From positions 1 through 37,878 of the forward strand of contig DAIOHQ010000012.1 in assembly GCA_036744635.1 (NCBI GenBank): 37,878 nucleotides of DNA, read 5' to 3'. Numbering within the stretch: the first letter of the stretch is position 1; the number at the start of each line of letters is the position of its first letter. This DNA comes from DAIOHQ01 sp036744635. Its GTDB lineage: Bacteria > Planctomycetota > Phycisphaerae > Tepidisphaerales > Tepidisphaeraceae. Position numbers and translations under genes: made by a program. Positions 25,493 to 33,371 of the stretch are shown one piece after another. Below the pieces are notes generated by a model, which searched no databases, had not been told where the DNA came from, and saw nothing but the letters and a program-made list of their open reading frames with translations.

Positions 25493-26932
25493 TCAGGGTT
25501 GGCTGGCGGCGGGAGCTGTGGTGCTCGACATTTCCTGGTTGATCTCGCGCAGGCGGGTCTCGAATTTTTCCTTCATAAGCAGCTCGGCGGCCTGATAGAG
25601 ATTATAGACCTCGGTATCGTCGATATTGAAATAGGTGGCGATGCCGTTCAGTTTTTCGCTGAAGCTGCGGAACGGGATCGACTTGAGCTGGTTCACGTCC
25701 GCCAGCGCGTAGCGCACGACGCGCATATCGTGGCCGGTGCGGTCGCGAAGGCGCAGGAAGCCGGAATCATCGAGCGTGCGCATCGCCTTGCGCAGTTCGG
25801 CGGCGGTGGCCTCATCCGGCGAGTGCTTGAGGATGATTTCCGAGAGCGTGGCCGATCCCGCCCGTGTGAGCAGCGCCGTGCTGGTAAGGTTGGTGCCGGT
25901 GCGCAGGCTTTGGATAAACCCGATATCTCCCTTATCCGATAGCCGGGCGTCGAATTGAGTGCGGGCATCCAGGCAGATCAACAGCGCGCCGTGAGGATAA
26001 GGATCGGCCCGGCCATTCGCCCTGGCGGCCGCAATCTGCGCCTCGTAGGTTTCCACCAGCGTCTGAATTCCGAGATTGTCGGTGACGCCACCGTCGATGA
26101 GGTGCTGATACTGCTTGAAGATCGTCGAATAATCCCGCAGCGTCACCTGGTGCATCACGATGGGAAATGATGCGCTGGCGGCCACCGCGTAGGCGATGGG
26201 ATAGTCTTTCAGATTGGAATTGAGCTCATCGAAGGTTTCGTTGCAGAAGATGAAGCGCCGGCCGGATTGCAGGTTGGTGGCGTTGATGAGCAAGTGCGGG
26301 CGGTCGGCGCGGAGATCGTTGTAGGTCAGGGCCCGGCCGCGGCGGGTAAAGAGGTTTCGGCGCAGCGTCTTGGCCAGCAGATCGCTGCGGTCGTAGTCGC
26401 TGAAGATCAGGGCGAAGAAGTTCCAGGGGGTGAAGGTGTCGACGATGATGTCGGTGGCGAAGCCGTGGCTGAGCTTGCGCTGGAGGTTTCCGGCGTTCCA
26501 GTCCTGGTCGTCGCAGACGCAGTAGTACGCGGCGGTGAGCGATCCGCCGGAGACCGAGGAGATGTAATCAGCGCGTTGAAGCAGGCCGACGCGCTGAAGC
26601 TGAAGCATGCAGGCGGCGGAGAAGTTGGCGCTGCGCGAACCGCCGCCGCTGATGGCGATGCCGACAAAGTAGCCGTCGCGGTCGTCCGGAGACGCCGGCC
26701 GTGGAACTCCCGGCGCGGTGGCCGGCGCGGTGACGGCGATGGCGGTGGCATCCGGCTCGGTGTCCGAATGCTGGATGGAGGTGACGTCGGCCAGCACCGC
26801 CGAGCGCGTCTGGTTCCTGGTCCGGCTTTCGGCGGGGATGGTTTGCGGATTGAGCCGCCGGTTGGCGTAGGTGCAGCCGGACTGAAGGCACGCCAGCAGC
26901 ACGGCCGCGATGCTTAACCTGAAAATTCTCAT
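25493..26932 (-). CDS. Patatin-like phospholipase, probable lipoprotein
   Basis: The 479-residue protein belongs to the patatin-like serine hydrolases, which release fatty acids from lipids. It shows the oxyanion loop SGGGSR (95-100), the nucleophile motif YISSVSGGS with Ser128, and the dyad Asp280 in LIDGGVTDNLG. The N-terminus (MRIFRLSIAAVLLACLQSGC) is a signal sequence ending in a cysteine at 20 that could be lipidated, although glutamine at -3 is not ideal. The frame stays open to 27436, but that extension lies opposite a real gene and starts before the signal peptide, so the ATG at 26932 is chosen. TACAAT lies eight bases upstream of it without a ribosome-binding site, suggesting a leaderless mRNA. 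It may act on outer-membrane or surface lipids. Confidence 0.88.
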   Translation of the reverse strand: MRIFRLSIAAVLLACLQSGCTYANRRLNPQTIPAESRTRNQTRSAVLADVTSIQHSDTEPDATAIAVTAPATAPGVPRPASPDDRDGYFVGIAISGGGSRSANFSAACMLQLQRVGLLQRADYISSVSGGSLTAAYYCVCDDQDWNAGNLQRKLSHGFATDIIVDTFTPWNFFALIFSDYDRSDLLAKTLRRNLFTRRGRALTYNDLRADRPHLLINATNLQSGRRFIFCNETFDELNSNLKDYPIAYAVAASASFPIVMHQVTLRDYSTIFKQYQHLIDGGVTDNLGIQTLVETYEAQIAAARANGRADPYPHGALLICLDARTQFDARLSDKGDIGFIQSLRTGTNLTSTALLTRAGSATLSEIILKHSPDEATAAELRKAMRTLDDSGFLRLRDRTGHDMRVVRYALADVNQLKSIPFRSFSEKLNGIATYFNIDDTEVYNLYQAAELLMKEKFETRLREINQEMSSTTAPAASQP

Positions 26933-26940
26933 GGGCGGCG

Positions 26941-26946
26941 ATTGTA
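26941..26946 (-). promoter_or_regulatory. -10 box of the patatin gene, close to the start codon
   Basis: On the minus strand TACAAT occupies 26946-26941, eight bases before the ATG at 26932. It matches the -10 consensus in five of six positions. The -35 region is weak (TTTTCC at a 16-bp spacing). No Shine-Dalgarno sequence lies in between. Confidence 0.4.
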
Positions 26947-26987
26947 AGTGAATTGCGGCTGTGGAAAATGCATTGGGAGATTTTCTT

Positions 26988-27830
26988 GTGACCGCAAAAA
27001 GTAAGATCACCAGCAAGGGTAGAGGCCGGACGGTGAAAGCAGCAGCGCAGAAGGCGCCGAAGCCGCAGGCCGCCGTCCCCCCTGCCGCCTTCGGGCCGGT
27101 GGCCCTGTATTGCCTCTCCGACTCGACCGGGAATCTGCCGCAGCACATGCTGGCCGCGTTTCTGACGCAGTTTCCGCGCGGCTCGTTCGATCTGCGCACG
27201 CGCAACTTTCTGGATGCGCCGCACAAGGTGGAGGCGGCCCTGGAGGAAATCCGCACAGCGCCGGGAATCGTCTGCCACGCGTTCGTCTTACCGGAGACCA
27301 AGCAGCGCATCGCCGATTTCTGCGCGGCCGGGAGGCTGGCCTGCCGCGATCTGACGGGCGGGTTTGTCGATTTTCTCTCGCGGGAATCCGAGATCACCCC
27401 CGCGCCCGACCGTAAGCTTCTGCACCGTGTTGACACAATGTACCATCAGCGCATCGAGGCGATCGAATACACGCTTAGCCATGATGATGGGCTGGGCCTT
27501 GAGACGCTGGGCGACGCCGACGTGGTCCTTACCGGGGTGTCGCGGACGAGCAAAACGCCGACGAGCATCTATCTCGCCCAGCAGGGATACAAGGTTGCCA
27601 ACGTATCGCTGGCGCAGGGCGTGAGCGTACCTGGCGAGCTGCTGGCGGCGCCGCAGCGGAAGATCGTGGGGCTGCTGATCGACCCGTCGGGCTGGTGGAA
27701 ATCCGCACCCAGCGCAATGCCGATTGGCGCATGGCGACCACCGCGTACAACGATCCGGAAGCGGTCGAGCGCGAGGTGGAATGGACGAAACAATTGTTCC
27801 GCAAACAAGGCTGGTTCACGTTGGACGTGA
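26988..27830 (+). CDS. ppsR: PEP synthetase regulatory protein (PSRP, DUF299), N-terminal part before a frameshift
   Basis: Members of this family are bifunctional kinase/pyrophosphorylases that switch PEP synthase or pyruvate-phosphate dikinase off and on by threonine phosphorylation. Recognisable parts are LYCLSDSTGN near the start, HRVDTMYHQRIEAIEYTLSHDDG, and the P-loop region VVLTGVSRTSKTPTSIYLAQ followed by GYKVANVSL. GGGAG at 26975-26979 favours the GTG at 26988; an in-frame GTG at 26961 is possible. After IDPS (~27681-27689) the reading no longer matches the family: the conserved continuation LVEIR is in another frame from 27692. The frame as it stands runs to 27830 with a nonsense tail. 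The basic N-terminal extension (KSKITSKGRGR) is unusual. The family assignment is secure, the functional state is not. Confidence 0.8.
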   Translation: MTAKSKITSKGRGRTVKAAAQKAPKPQAAVPPAAFGPVALYCLSDSTGNLPQHMLAAFLTQFPRGSFDLRTRNFLDAPHKVEAALEEIRTAPGIVCHAFVLPETKQRIADFCAAGRLACRDLTGGFVDFLSRESEITPAPDRKLLHRVDTMYHQRIEAIEYTLSHDDGLGLETLGDADVVLTGVSRTSKTPTSIYLAQQGYKVANVSLAQGVSVPGELLAAPQRKIVGLLIDPSGWWKSAPSAMPIGAWRPPRTTIRKRSSARWNGRNNCSANKAGSRWT

Positions 27831-27916
27831 CCAATCGCGCGGTCGAAGAGAGCGCTGGGCGGATTTTGCAGATGGTGCTGCGGCAAAACACAACCGTGCC
27901 AATTTCCGGAAAGTAG
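27692..27916 (+). pseudogene. ppsR: PSRP (DUF299), C-terminal part in the shifted frame
   Basis: Reading from CTG at 27692 gives LVEIRTQRNADWRMATTAYND, followed by VEREVEWTKQLFRKQGWFTLDVTNRAVEESAGRIL. This is the normal end of PSRP proteins (LxxIR..R, then the pairing of a basic segment with DVT.RAVEE.A..I). The spacing IDPS-x-LVEIR fits the family's IDPxxLxxIR if one base is missing in the run TCGGGCTG (27687-27694). So the two parts were one gene of about 310 codons. Either a one-base deletion, an assembly error, or rarely a -1 ribosomal shift explains it; no classical slippery heptamer is present. The intact downstream frame suggests that the break is recent or artefactual. Confidence 0.7.
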
Positions 27917-27921
27917 CATTC

Positions 27922-28455
27922 ATGCCGTCACAAGAGATGGATTGGTCGAAGGTGATCGCGGCGTCGGTGGTGCCGGTGGTGTTGATCTCGGCAAGCGCGC
28001 TGCTGTGCCTGGCATTTTACAACCGCCTGGCGTCGATCGTGTCGCGGCTGCGGGGATTTCAACGCGAGCGCATTCATGAACAGCGCTGGCTGGCGCATCC
28101 GCCGGCCGGCGAAAACACCGAGCACGATATCGCGGTGCATCGCGAGTTGCTCAAGCTGCTGGATGAGCAAACCGTCGGCGTGACCCGCCGCGCCCGGCTG
28201 ATCAGGGCGACGCTGATGTGCCTGTTGTGTACCATCGCGACGCTGATCGTCTGCTCGCTCTGCACGGGGATGAGCGTGGTATGGGCGCCGGCGGGGTATC
28301 TGGCACTTGCGCTGTTCTTTCTGGCGGTCGGCATCCTGATGCTGGGGGTCTTCTATGCGATCAAGGAACTGGGAGGGGCGCTCGATCCGGTGGAATTGGA
28401 AGGCCGCGCCATCGCACGATTAAGCGCCTATTTTGATAATCCGAATAGTGTCTGA
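27922..28455 (+). CDS. DUF2721 family membrane protein
   Basis: This 177-residue protein has three hydrophobic segments: ~10-30 (IAASVVPVVLISASALLCLAF), and two near ~98-118 and ~122-145. The first is followed by YNRLASIVSRLRGFQRERIHE, which is the hallmark of DUF2721 proteins (a NRL..IV.R.R.. motif after the first helix). Function is unknown in the family. The frame is open upstream to 27724, but that part overlaps the preceding gene and lacks sense, so the ATG at 27922, five bases after the PSRP stop, is chosen. Only a weak AAG-type ribosome-binding site is present, and translation may depend on the upstream gene. Confidence 0.78.
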   Translation: MPSQEMDWSKVIAASVVPVVLISASALLCLAFYNRLASIVSRLRGFQRERIHEQRWLAHPPAGENTEHDIAVHRELLKLLDEQTVGVTRRARLIRATLMCLLCTIATLIVCSLCTGMSVVWAPAGYLALALFFLAVGILMLGVFYAIKELGGALDPVELEGRAIARLSAYFDNPNSV

Positions 28456-28484
28456 AGGCTGGCAGGCGGCGCCGCGGTTCGGGC

Positions 28485-29828
28485 CTATGGAATATCGCGC
28501 ATCTGTACTGCCATCTGCAGCGCCTCGTTCTTTTCGCGAATGGCTCCTTCGAGCTGGGCATCGTAGACGGCATCCAATACCCGTTTGAAAATCGGGCCGG
28601 GCGTCCAGCCGGCGGCCGTGAGATCGTCGCCCGTGAGCAAGGGGGGCGGGGCCACTTCCGTCTTTTCCAGCTCGGCGAGCCGCTCGCGCAACCAATCGAT
28701 GCGCTGGGCATATTCACCCACCGCGCCGATTGCGTGCAGGATGGCGCGCGTCGATCGTGAGATCGGCAGTGCCAGAAACCGCTTCATCCGCGCCACCGTC
28801 GGCGGCGTCTCCTCCAGCAGCGCCCCCAACGACTGCATCGCCTCTTTCATCTGATCGGACTCCTCGTTGCTGAGCTTCAGCGCCTGCCGCAACGCCGATA
28901 CCGCCCGCCCCGCCGGCTTTTTTGCCAGAAACTGGCGCAGGTCGCCGCCCTGTGCCTGCCATTGAAAGCAGATTGCCGCCGCGGCCAGCAGCGCCCCAAA
29001 CGGTAACGGCTCGTCGGCCGGCAGCCGCAGCACGATGGACCGGTCTTCCTCCAGCGCCCCCACCGGCTCCTTGCTCAGAAAGCGAAACATCACCGGCACG
29101 AATCCGAACTCCCACAGCATTTTCCACGCCGCCGGGCGCGTCGGCGCCATCAGCATGGTTCGCAATTCCTCGGCGATGCGCTCGGGGCTGATGCGGATAA
29201 TCAATCCCGCATCGCGCCCAATCGCCGCCGCCGTTACCGGCTCGATGGCAAAGCCAAAGCGGCTGGCAAAGCGAATCGCCCGCAGCAGGCGCAAATGATC
29301 CTCCTCGAAGCGGGCGGCCGGCTCGCCGATGGCGCGGATGATCCGATCCGACAAATCCCTCTGCCCGCCCACATAGTCGATCACCCGCGTCGTCAGCGGG
29401 TCGAGGAACAGGCCGTTGATGGTGAAGTCGCGCCGCCTGGCATCCTCTTCGGCGGTGCTGAACTTCACGCCGGTGGGATGCCGGCCGTCTTCATACCTAC
29501 CGTCGTTGCGGAAGGTTGCCACCTCCACCATGCTGCGGCGTTGCCGCACCAGAATCACGCCAAAGGCCGCGCCGACCGCCTGCGTGTTGGAAAACAGTTC
29601 GCGCACCCGCTCTGGCGGGGCATCCGTGGCCACATCAAAATCCTGCGGCCGCAATCCCAACAGTTCATCGCGCACGCAGCCGCCGGCGAAATATGCCTCG
29701 TATCCCGCCTGGCGCAGGCGCAGCAGCACCGCCAGCGCATCTTCGCGCTCATTGGTCTGCTTTCCCGCGTCGGCCGCATCATCCATTGCAGGAAAGAATA
29801 CCGCCGGAGCCGGCAAAAGGCATTTCAC
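28485..29828 (-). CDS. cca: CCA tRNA nucleotidyltransferase
   Basis: The enzyme adds or repairs the 3' CCA of tRNAs. This 447-residue protein is a class II nucleotidyltransferase. It has GGCVRDELLG (49-58), the metal-binding DFDVATDA (63-70), VEVATFRNDGRYEDGRHPTGVKFS, RRDFTING (~133-140), RLLRAIRFASRFGF, and the I.RISPERIAEELRTML helix, followed by a helical tRNA-binding part. A GTG start at 29828 overlaps the stop of the dipeptidase gene (GTGA). An ATG at 29786 (MDDAADAG) would be 14 residues shorter and is equally consistent with family alignment. It is the last gene of a five-gene minus-strand operon. Class II enzymes include poly(A) polymerases, but the motif set fits CCA addition better. 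Confidence 0.92.
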   Translation of the reverse strand: MKCLLPAPAVFFPAMDDAADAGKQTNEREDALAVLLRLRQAGYEAYFAGGCVRDELLGLRPQDFDVATDAPPERVRELFSNTQAVGAAFGVILVRQRRSMVEVATFRNDGRYEDGRHPTGVKFSTAEEDARRRDFTINGLFLDPLTTRVIDYVGGQRDLSDRIIRAIGEPAARFEEDHLRLLRAIRFASRFGFAIEPVTAAAIGRDAGLIIRISPERIAEELRTMLMAPTRPAAWKMLWEFGFVPVMFRFLSKEPVGALEEDRSIVLRLPADEPLPFGALLAAAAICFQWQAQGGDLRQFLAKKPAGRAVSALRQALKLSNEESDQMKEAMQSLGALLEETPPTVARMKRFLALPISRSTRAILHAIGAVGEYAQRIDWLRERLAELEKTEVAPPPLLTGDDLTAAGWTPGPIFKRVLDAVYDAQLEGAIREKNEALQMAVQMRDIP

Positions 29829-30826
29829 GAGGCGAGGTGTTGGGAAAAAAAGCGCAGCCAGTTTCTCCCCATGATGCCGGCGACATCATTGTCATTGAAG
29901 TCGGCTGCGTGCAGCGCATCGGCCAGGCGCGGCAGATCGGCCGATGTGGTAATTTCTTGCGGGATCTGATCGCGTCCCAAGCCGCCATCCATATCCGTGC
30001 CGATGGCGACGTGCTCGGCATCGCCGACTAACTCGCAGATATGCCGCGTGTGCCGGACGACATCTTCCAGGGTGGCCTGGCGCTTGCCGTATTCGGTCGG
30101 TGCCAGCAAGAATTTGTCGAAGAAGTTGATGCCGATCACGCCGCCACGGGAGGAGATGGCGCGGATCATTTCATCGGAAATTTGCCGGTCGCCGGGGACG
30201 ATGGCGCGGCAGTTCGAGTGCGATGCCATCATCGGCCCGCCGGTCAGGTCGAGCAACTGCCAGAACGATTGCTCGGCGAGGTGGGAGGCATCGTGAATGA
30301 CGCCGACACGATCCAGCGCCCGGACCATTTTCACGCCTTCGGCCGTGAGCGGACCGGGCGCTCCCGTACCGCCGGCATGGCGGGTGGCTTTCCATGCCAG
30401 GCCGACGATGCGCATGCCGGCATCGAAAAATTGCTGTACATCCTTCTCATTGCGCAAGGCGTCGGCGCCTTCCAGGAGCAGGATCGCCGGCAGCGCCCGG
30501 CCGGCCGGCGCTTGCGGGCTCGGCAACTCCTCGCGCCGGCGGATCAACATCATCTCCCCATTTTTCTCCTGCTCGGCATACCACGCCAGTTGCCGCCGCG
30601 CCTCGGCATGCGCCTCGTCGGCCGACCGATATCCCGGCTTGCCATCCAGCCCCGGCTCGACGAACACGGTGGCGCAGATAAGGCCCACATGCCCTTGGCG
30701 CAAGTCCGGCAATCCCACCGTCGGAATATCGTCTGGCTCCCCGCGTTGCTCCGTCGCAGCACGCAGCACCTCGCGCCCGCGCAAGGCGTTGTACGCCAGA
30801 TCCAGATGAGCATCGACTATGAACAT
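29825..30826 (-). CDS. Membrane dipeptidase (peptidase family M19)
   Basis: This zinc-dependent dipeptidase family is related to renal dipeptidase. The 333-residue barrel shows DAHLDLAYN with His7 and Asp9, the bridging glutamate in LLLEGADAL, the histidines in VIHDASHL and MASHSNCRA, and the C-terminal IGTDMDGG with its aspartate. No signal peptide is seen, so it is probably cytoplasmic and may degrade dipeptides, D-amino-acid-containing dipeptides or related amides. It overlaps the histone-deacetylase-like gene by ten bases and the CCA gene by four, so it is inside a coupled operon. The physiological substrate is unknown. Confidence 0.92.
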   Translation of the reverse strand: MFIVDAHLDLAYNALRGREVLRAATEQRGEPDDIPTVGLPDLRQGHVGLICATVFVEPGLDGKPGYRSADEAHAEARRQLAWYAEQEKNGEMMLIRRREELPSPQAPAGRALPAILLLEGADALRNEKDVQQFFDAGMRIVGLAWKATRHAGGTGAPGPLTAEGVKMVRALDRVGVIHDASHLAEQSFWQLLDLTGGPMMASHSNCRAIVPGDRQISDEMIRAISSRGGVIGINFFDKFLLAPTEYGKRQATLEDVVRHTRHICELVGDAEHVAIGTDMDGGLGRDQIPQEITTSADLPRLADALHAADFNDNDVAGIMGRNWLRFFSQHLAS

Positions 30827-31824
30827 GACTGCAACCCGATCAGATGCCGCACCACGCCCCGGCCAAGCGCCATCAGGTTATATCCACCCTCCAAGGCGCT
30901 GACGACTTTCCCTTCGCAGTGCCGCTCGGCCAGCGCCACCAGTTCACGCGTCATAATCTCATACGCGGCATCGGACAATTCGATCTGCGCCAGCGGATCA
31001 TCGCGATGGGCGTCAAACCCCGCGGAAATCAGCAGCATCTCCGGATGAAACTCATCCAGCGCCGGCAGCACGTAATGCTCCATCGCCATCAGATATTCCT
31101 CATCGCCGGCGCCCGGATCAAACGGCAGGTTCAGGATGGTGCCCCGGCCGGCGCCGGTGCCGATCTCCCAATCATGCCCGCTGCGCGGCCAGAGCGTCGC
31201 CGGATGCTGGTGCATGCTGATGAACAAGACGCTCGGGTCATCCTCAAACGCGGCCTGGGTTCCGTTGCCGTGATGGACGTCGAAATCGACGATGCCGATC
31301 CGCCCCAGCCCGTGGCGCTGCTGCAGATAGCGGGCGGCGATGGCGACGTTTCCAAACAGGCAGAAGCCCATCGCCCGGTCGGGCTCGGCGTGATGCCCCG
31401 GCGGGCGCACGGCCGCGAATGCCCGCCGCACTTCGCCGGCCATCACCGCATCGCAGCAGCGCAATACCGCCCCCAGCGCCAGCAGCGCGATCTCGTAACT
31501 TTCCGGCCCGACCGGCGTGTCCCCCTGGTCCAGCACACCGCCGCCGACGGCGCACACGTGCCGCACGTAATCGATATAGCGCTGTTCGTGTACCGTTGTC
31601 AGCCAGCACGGATCGGCGGGAATGCACGCAAGTTCCAGCAATTTCTTCGCCGGCCCCGGCTGAATTCCGAATATCTTTTCACTCGGTCCGAACGGATTGG
31701 GCGAGTCGATCAGCCCCGCCTCGCGCACGGCGGCAAAGATGGCGCGGATGCGGTCCGGCCGCTCCGGATGGCGCGGGCCGGTGCGATGCTCCACGAATCG
31801 GGCGCTCGAGCAAAATCCGATCAT
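30817..31824 (-). CDS. Histone deacetylase-like amidohydrolase
   Basis: This 335-residue protein belongs to the arginase-deacetylase superfamily, which removes acyl groups from amines (lysine, polyamines or acetoin-pathway targets). It has the substrate-gate RHPERPDR, active-site histidines 144 and 145 in PPGHHAEP, the zinc ligands Asp182 and His184 in FDVHHGNGT, MHQ, and the second Asp in SAGFDAHRDDPL. The glycine-rich end ALEGGYNL is also typical. All catalytic residues appear to be present. It lies three bases after the TVP38-like gene and overlaps the dipeptidase gene. A polyamine or protein deacetylase role is possible, but context gives no decision. Confidence 0.92.
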   Translation of the reverse strand: MIGFCSSARFVEHRTGPRHPERPDRIRAIFAAVREAGLIDSPNPFGPSEKIFGIQPGPAKKLLELACIPADPCWLTTVHEQRYIDYVRHVCAVGGGVLDQGDTPVGPESYEIALLALGAVLRCCDAVMAGEVRRAFAAVRPPGHHAEPDRAMGFCLFGNVAIAARYLQQRHGLGRIGIVDFDVHHGNGTQAAFEDDPSVLFISMHQHPATLWPRSGHDWEIGTGAGRGTILNLPFDPGAGDEEYLMAMEHYVLPALDEFHPEMLLISAGFDAHRDDPLAQIELSDAAYEIMTRELVALAERHCEGKVVSALEGGYNLMALGRGVVRHLIGLQSCS

Positions 31825-31827
31825 ATT

Positions 31828-32622
31828 TCACTCCACCCCGATCTTCTGGAACCACTGCGGGAACATATAGCGCAGCGCCAATGGCACCAAGAGCATGACA
31901 TTGATCGCCACCAGCATCGCGACGTAATGCCAGTCTCGAAGCAATTGGCGGTTGTATCCCAGAATCACATAGGCGGTCGTCGCCGGAATCCCGCCCAGCG
32001 CCGTGCCGATGGCCACATCCGCGGCGGTAATCTTCGTCAACCCGAAAGCGTAATTAGAGACACCAAAGGGCACGAAATGCATCAGCCGCACCCCCATCAC
32101 TACCAGCAGACCGTTGTGGCCCATCTTCTCATCGAGGGCGCGCAGGCGGGCCATTTTCGCTTCCACCTTGTAGCGGAACCAGTCGGCCGCCAGCCAGCGG
32201 GCCAGCAGAAAGGTCGCTGTCGCGCCGATGGTGGCGCCGATTTGACACAGCCCGATGCCCCACAACAGCCCGAAGGCATATCCCGCGATCATCTGCAGCC
32301 ACCACACCGGCAGCGCCACGATGCTCAGCAGAAGATAGATGCCGATCACCACCAGCGGCGCGATGATCCGATGCGCCCACACCCACTGCTGCGCATCCTT
32401 TCCCATCGTGCGCGGATGGTGCATGAGCACCTGTCCGTTGGGAGTGAAGAAAAAGAACCAGACGGACACAATGATCAGCGCAGCCAGCAGCGCCAGCACG
32501 ACCCAGCGCGCCACCCGCAGCGCAGGCGGCACCGGCGGAGGAACTGCCGGCAGCGCGGGCAACGCGGAGGTCAGAGGACCGGCGTATTCCACCGCTTGTT
32601 TTGGTTCGCTTCGCTCATCCAT
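31828..32622 (-). CDS. TVP38/TMEM64 family membrane protein (VTT/SNARE-associated domain)
   Basis: This 264-residue protein has a proline-rich cytoplasmic N-terminus, a first membrane helix (~55-75, WVVLALLAALIIVSVWFFFF) and further hydrophobic helices. It carries the VTT-domain pattern: LPVWWLQMIAGYAFGLLWGI, then GATIGATATFLLARWLA and a later RLMHFVPFGVSNYAFGLTKI with a G.IPATTAYVILG stretch. The family is linked to lipid scrambling or membrane homeostasis; the exact role in bacteria is unsettled. It overlaps the upstream zinc-ribbon gene by eight bases and precedes the deacetylase gene by three, indicating coupled expression. Confidence 0.88.
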   Translation of the reverse strand: MDERSEPKQAVEYAGPLTSALPALPAVPPPVPPALRVARWVVLALLAALIIVSVWFFFFTPNGQVLMHHPRTMGKDAQQWVWAHRIIAPLVVIGIYLLLSIVALPVWWLQMIAGYAFGLLWGIGLCQIGATIGATATFLLARWLAADWFRYKVEAKMARLRALDEKMGHNGLLVVMGVRLMHFVPFGVSNYAFGLTKITAADVAIGTALGGIPATTAYVILGYNRQLLRDWHYVAMLVAINVMLLVPLALRYMFPQWFQKIGVE

Positions 32623-33349
32623 TTGCGTACATCATGTTGCGCATGCCGATCCAGTAGGTCTGAAACAGGTACACCGCCCCCACCACCACTTCGCCGCAGA
32701 GCACGTAATGATACATTTTCAAGAACCAGTAAAGCCCGGTTATGTCGAAGGGGAAATGATCGAACGTGTAGTGAAATCCCACCACCGTCCCCAGCACCAC
32801 CAGCGCCACCGGCAGATAGTGCGCTGAATGAAAATAGAGCGCCCGCAGCACCACCGGCATCGGCAGGCGCAGCCCGCGATAGCTGGCTTCCCAGTGCGTC
32901 AGCCGCGCCGCCAGCCGGGTCGTCACCCACATCAGCAGCAGCGCCCCGGCAGTCAGCAAGCCGCCGCGCAGCACACCGTAGTCTCGATAATCCAGCAGCC
33001 ATTCGCCATGGATGCTGGCCGCTCTTCCGATGATCGCCGCGGCCAGCAGCCAGTGAATGAATGCGAACGACCTGGCCGACGTCGATGAGGCACGAGCCGA
33101 AAGATGTCGAAAAAAATGTGCCGGCCGCAGCAGCACCAGGCCGGTTGTCGTGAAGAATGCGGCCAGCTTCTCAATCGGGCGTCCCGCCGATTCCCATGCG
33201 CTGAGATGCCGGTGTTCCGGCAGGCTGTCGCGAATGAAGCTGCCGCACTCCGGGCAGCGCGAATCAACCGGCAACCCATCCAGCACGTACCCACACTGCT
33301 CGCACAGCAGCGAGCTCGCATCCGGTACGCTTGCGGCCAATCGGGACAT
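32615..33349 (-). CDS. Membrane protein with N-terminal zinc ribbon, unknown function
   Basis: The 244-residue protein starts with a short zinc-ribbon-like segment: CEQCGYVLDGLP and CPECG (residues ~16-36, four cysteines). This pattern is frequent in planctomycete membrane proteins. Several hydrophobic helices follow (~66-80, ~94-108, ~130-145, ~180-193, ~205-230), so it is an inner-membrane protein with a cytoplasmic ribbon. No catalytic motif is recognised. It is the first gene of a five-gene operon with TVP38-like, deacetylase, dipeptidase and CCA-enzyme genes. Its ATG lies six bases after a TAAGAT box, suggesting a leaderless mRNA. Confidence 0.75.
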   Translation of the reverse strand: MSRLAASVPDASSLLCEQCGYVLDGLPVDSRCPECGSFIRDSLPEHRHLSAWESAGRPIEKLAAFFTTTGLVLLRPAHFFRHLSARASSTSARSFAFIHWLLAAAIIGRAASIHGEWLLDYRDYGVLRGGLLTAGALLLMWVTTRLAARLTHWEASYRGLRLPMPVVLRALYFHSAHYLPVALVVLGTVVGFHYTFDHFPFDITGLYWFLKMYHYVLCGEVVVGAVYLFQTYWIGMRNMMYANG

Positions 33350-33351
33350 CG

Positions 33352-33361
33352 TAGTATCTTA
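33352..33361. promoter_or_regulatory. Overlapping divergent -10 boxes between the zinc-ribbon and lipoprotein genes
   Basis: Only 22 bp separate the two divergent start codons (33349 and 33372). On the minus strand TAAGAT occupies 33361-33356, six bases before the ATG. On the plus strand TAGTAT (33352-33357) or TATCTT (33355-33360) lie 14 or 11 bases before the other ATG. Neither gene has a ribosome-binding site. Both transcripts would have very short or no leaders, and polymerases would exclude each other. Confidence 0.45.
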
Positions 33362-33371
33362 GCAGCGCATC

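Noticed and set aside
26933..27436. N-terminal extension of the patatin gene by 168 residues
   Set aside because: The extension lies opposite the PSRP gene, is low in complexity of a shadow type and would bury the signal peptide and lipobox inside the protein.
27687..27694. Programmed ribosomal frameshift in the PSRP gene
   Set aside because: No X-XXY-YYZ slippery heptamer at the site and no clear downstream pseudoknot; a deletion or sequencing error is simpler.
27724..27921. N-terminal extension of the DUF2721 protein
   Set aside because: It overlaps the PSRP coding end in another frame; the first membrane helix starts just after ATG 27922.
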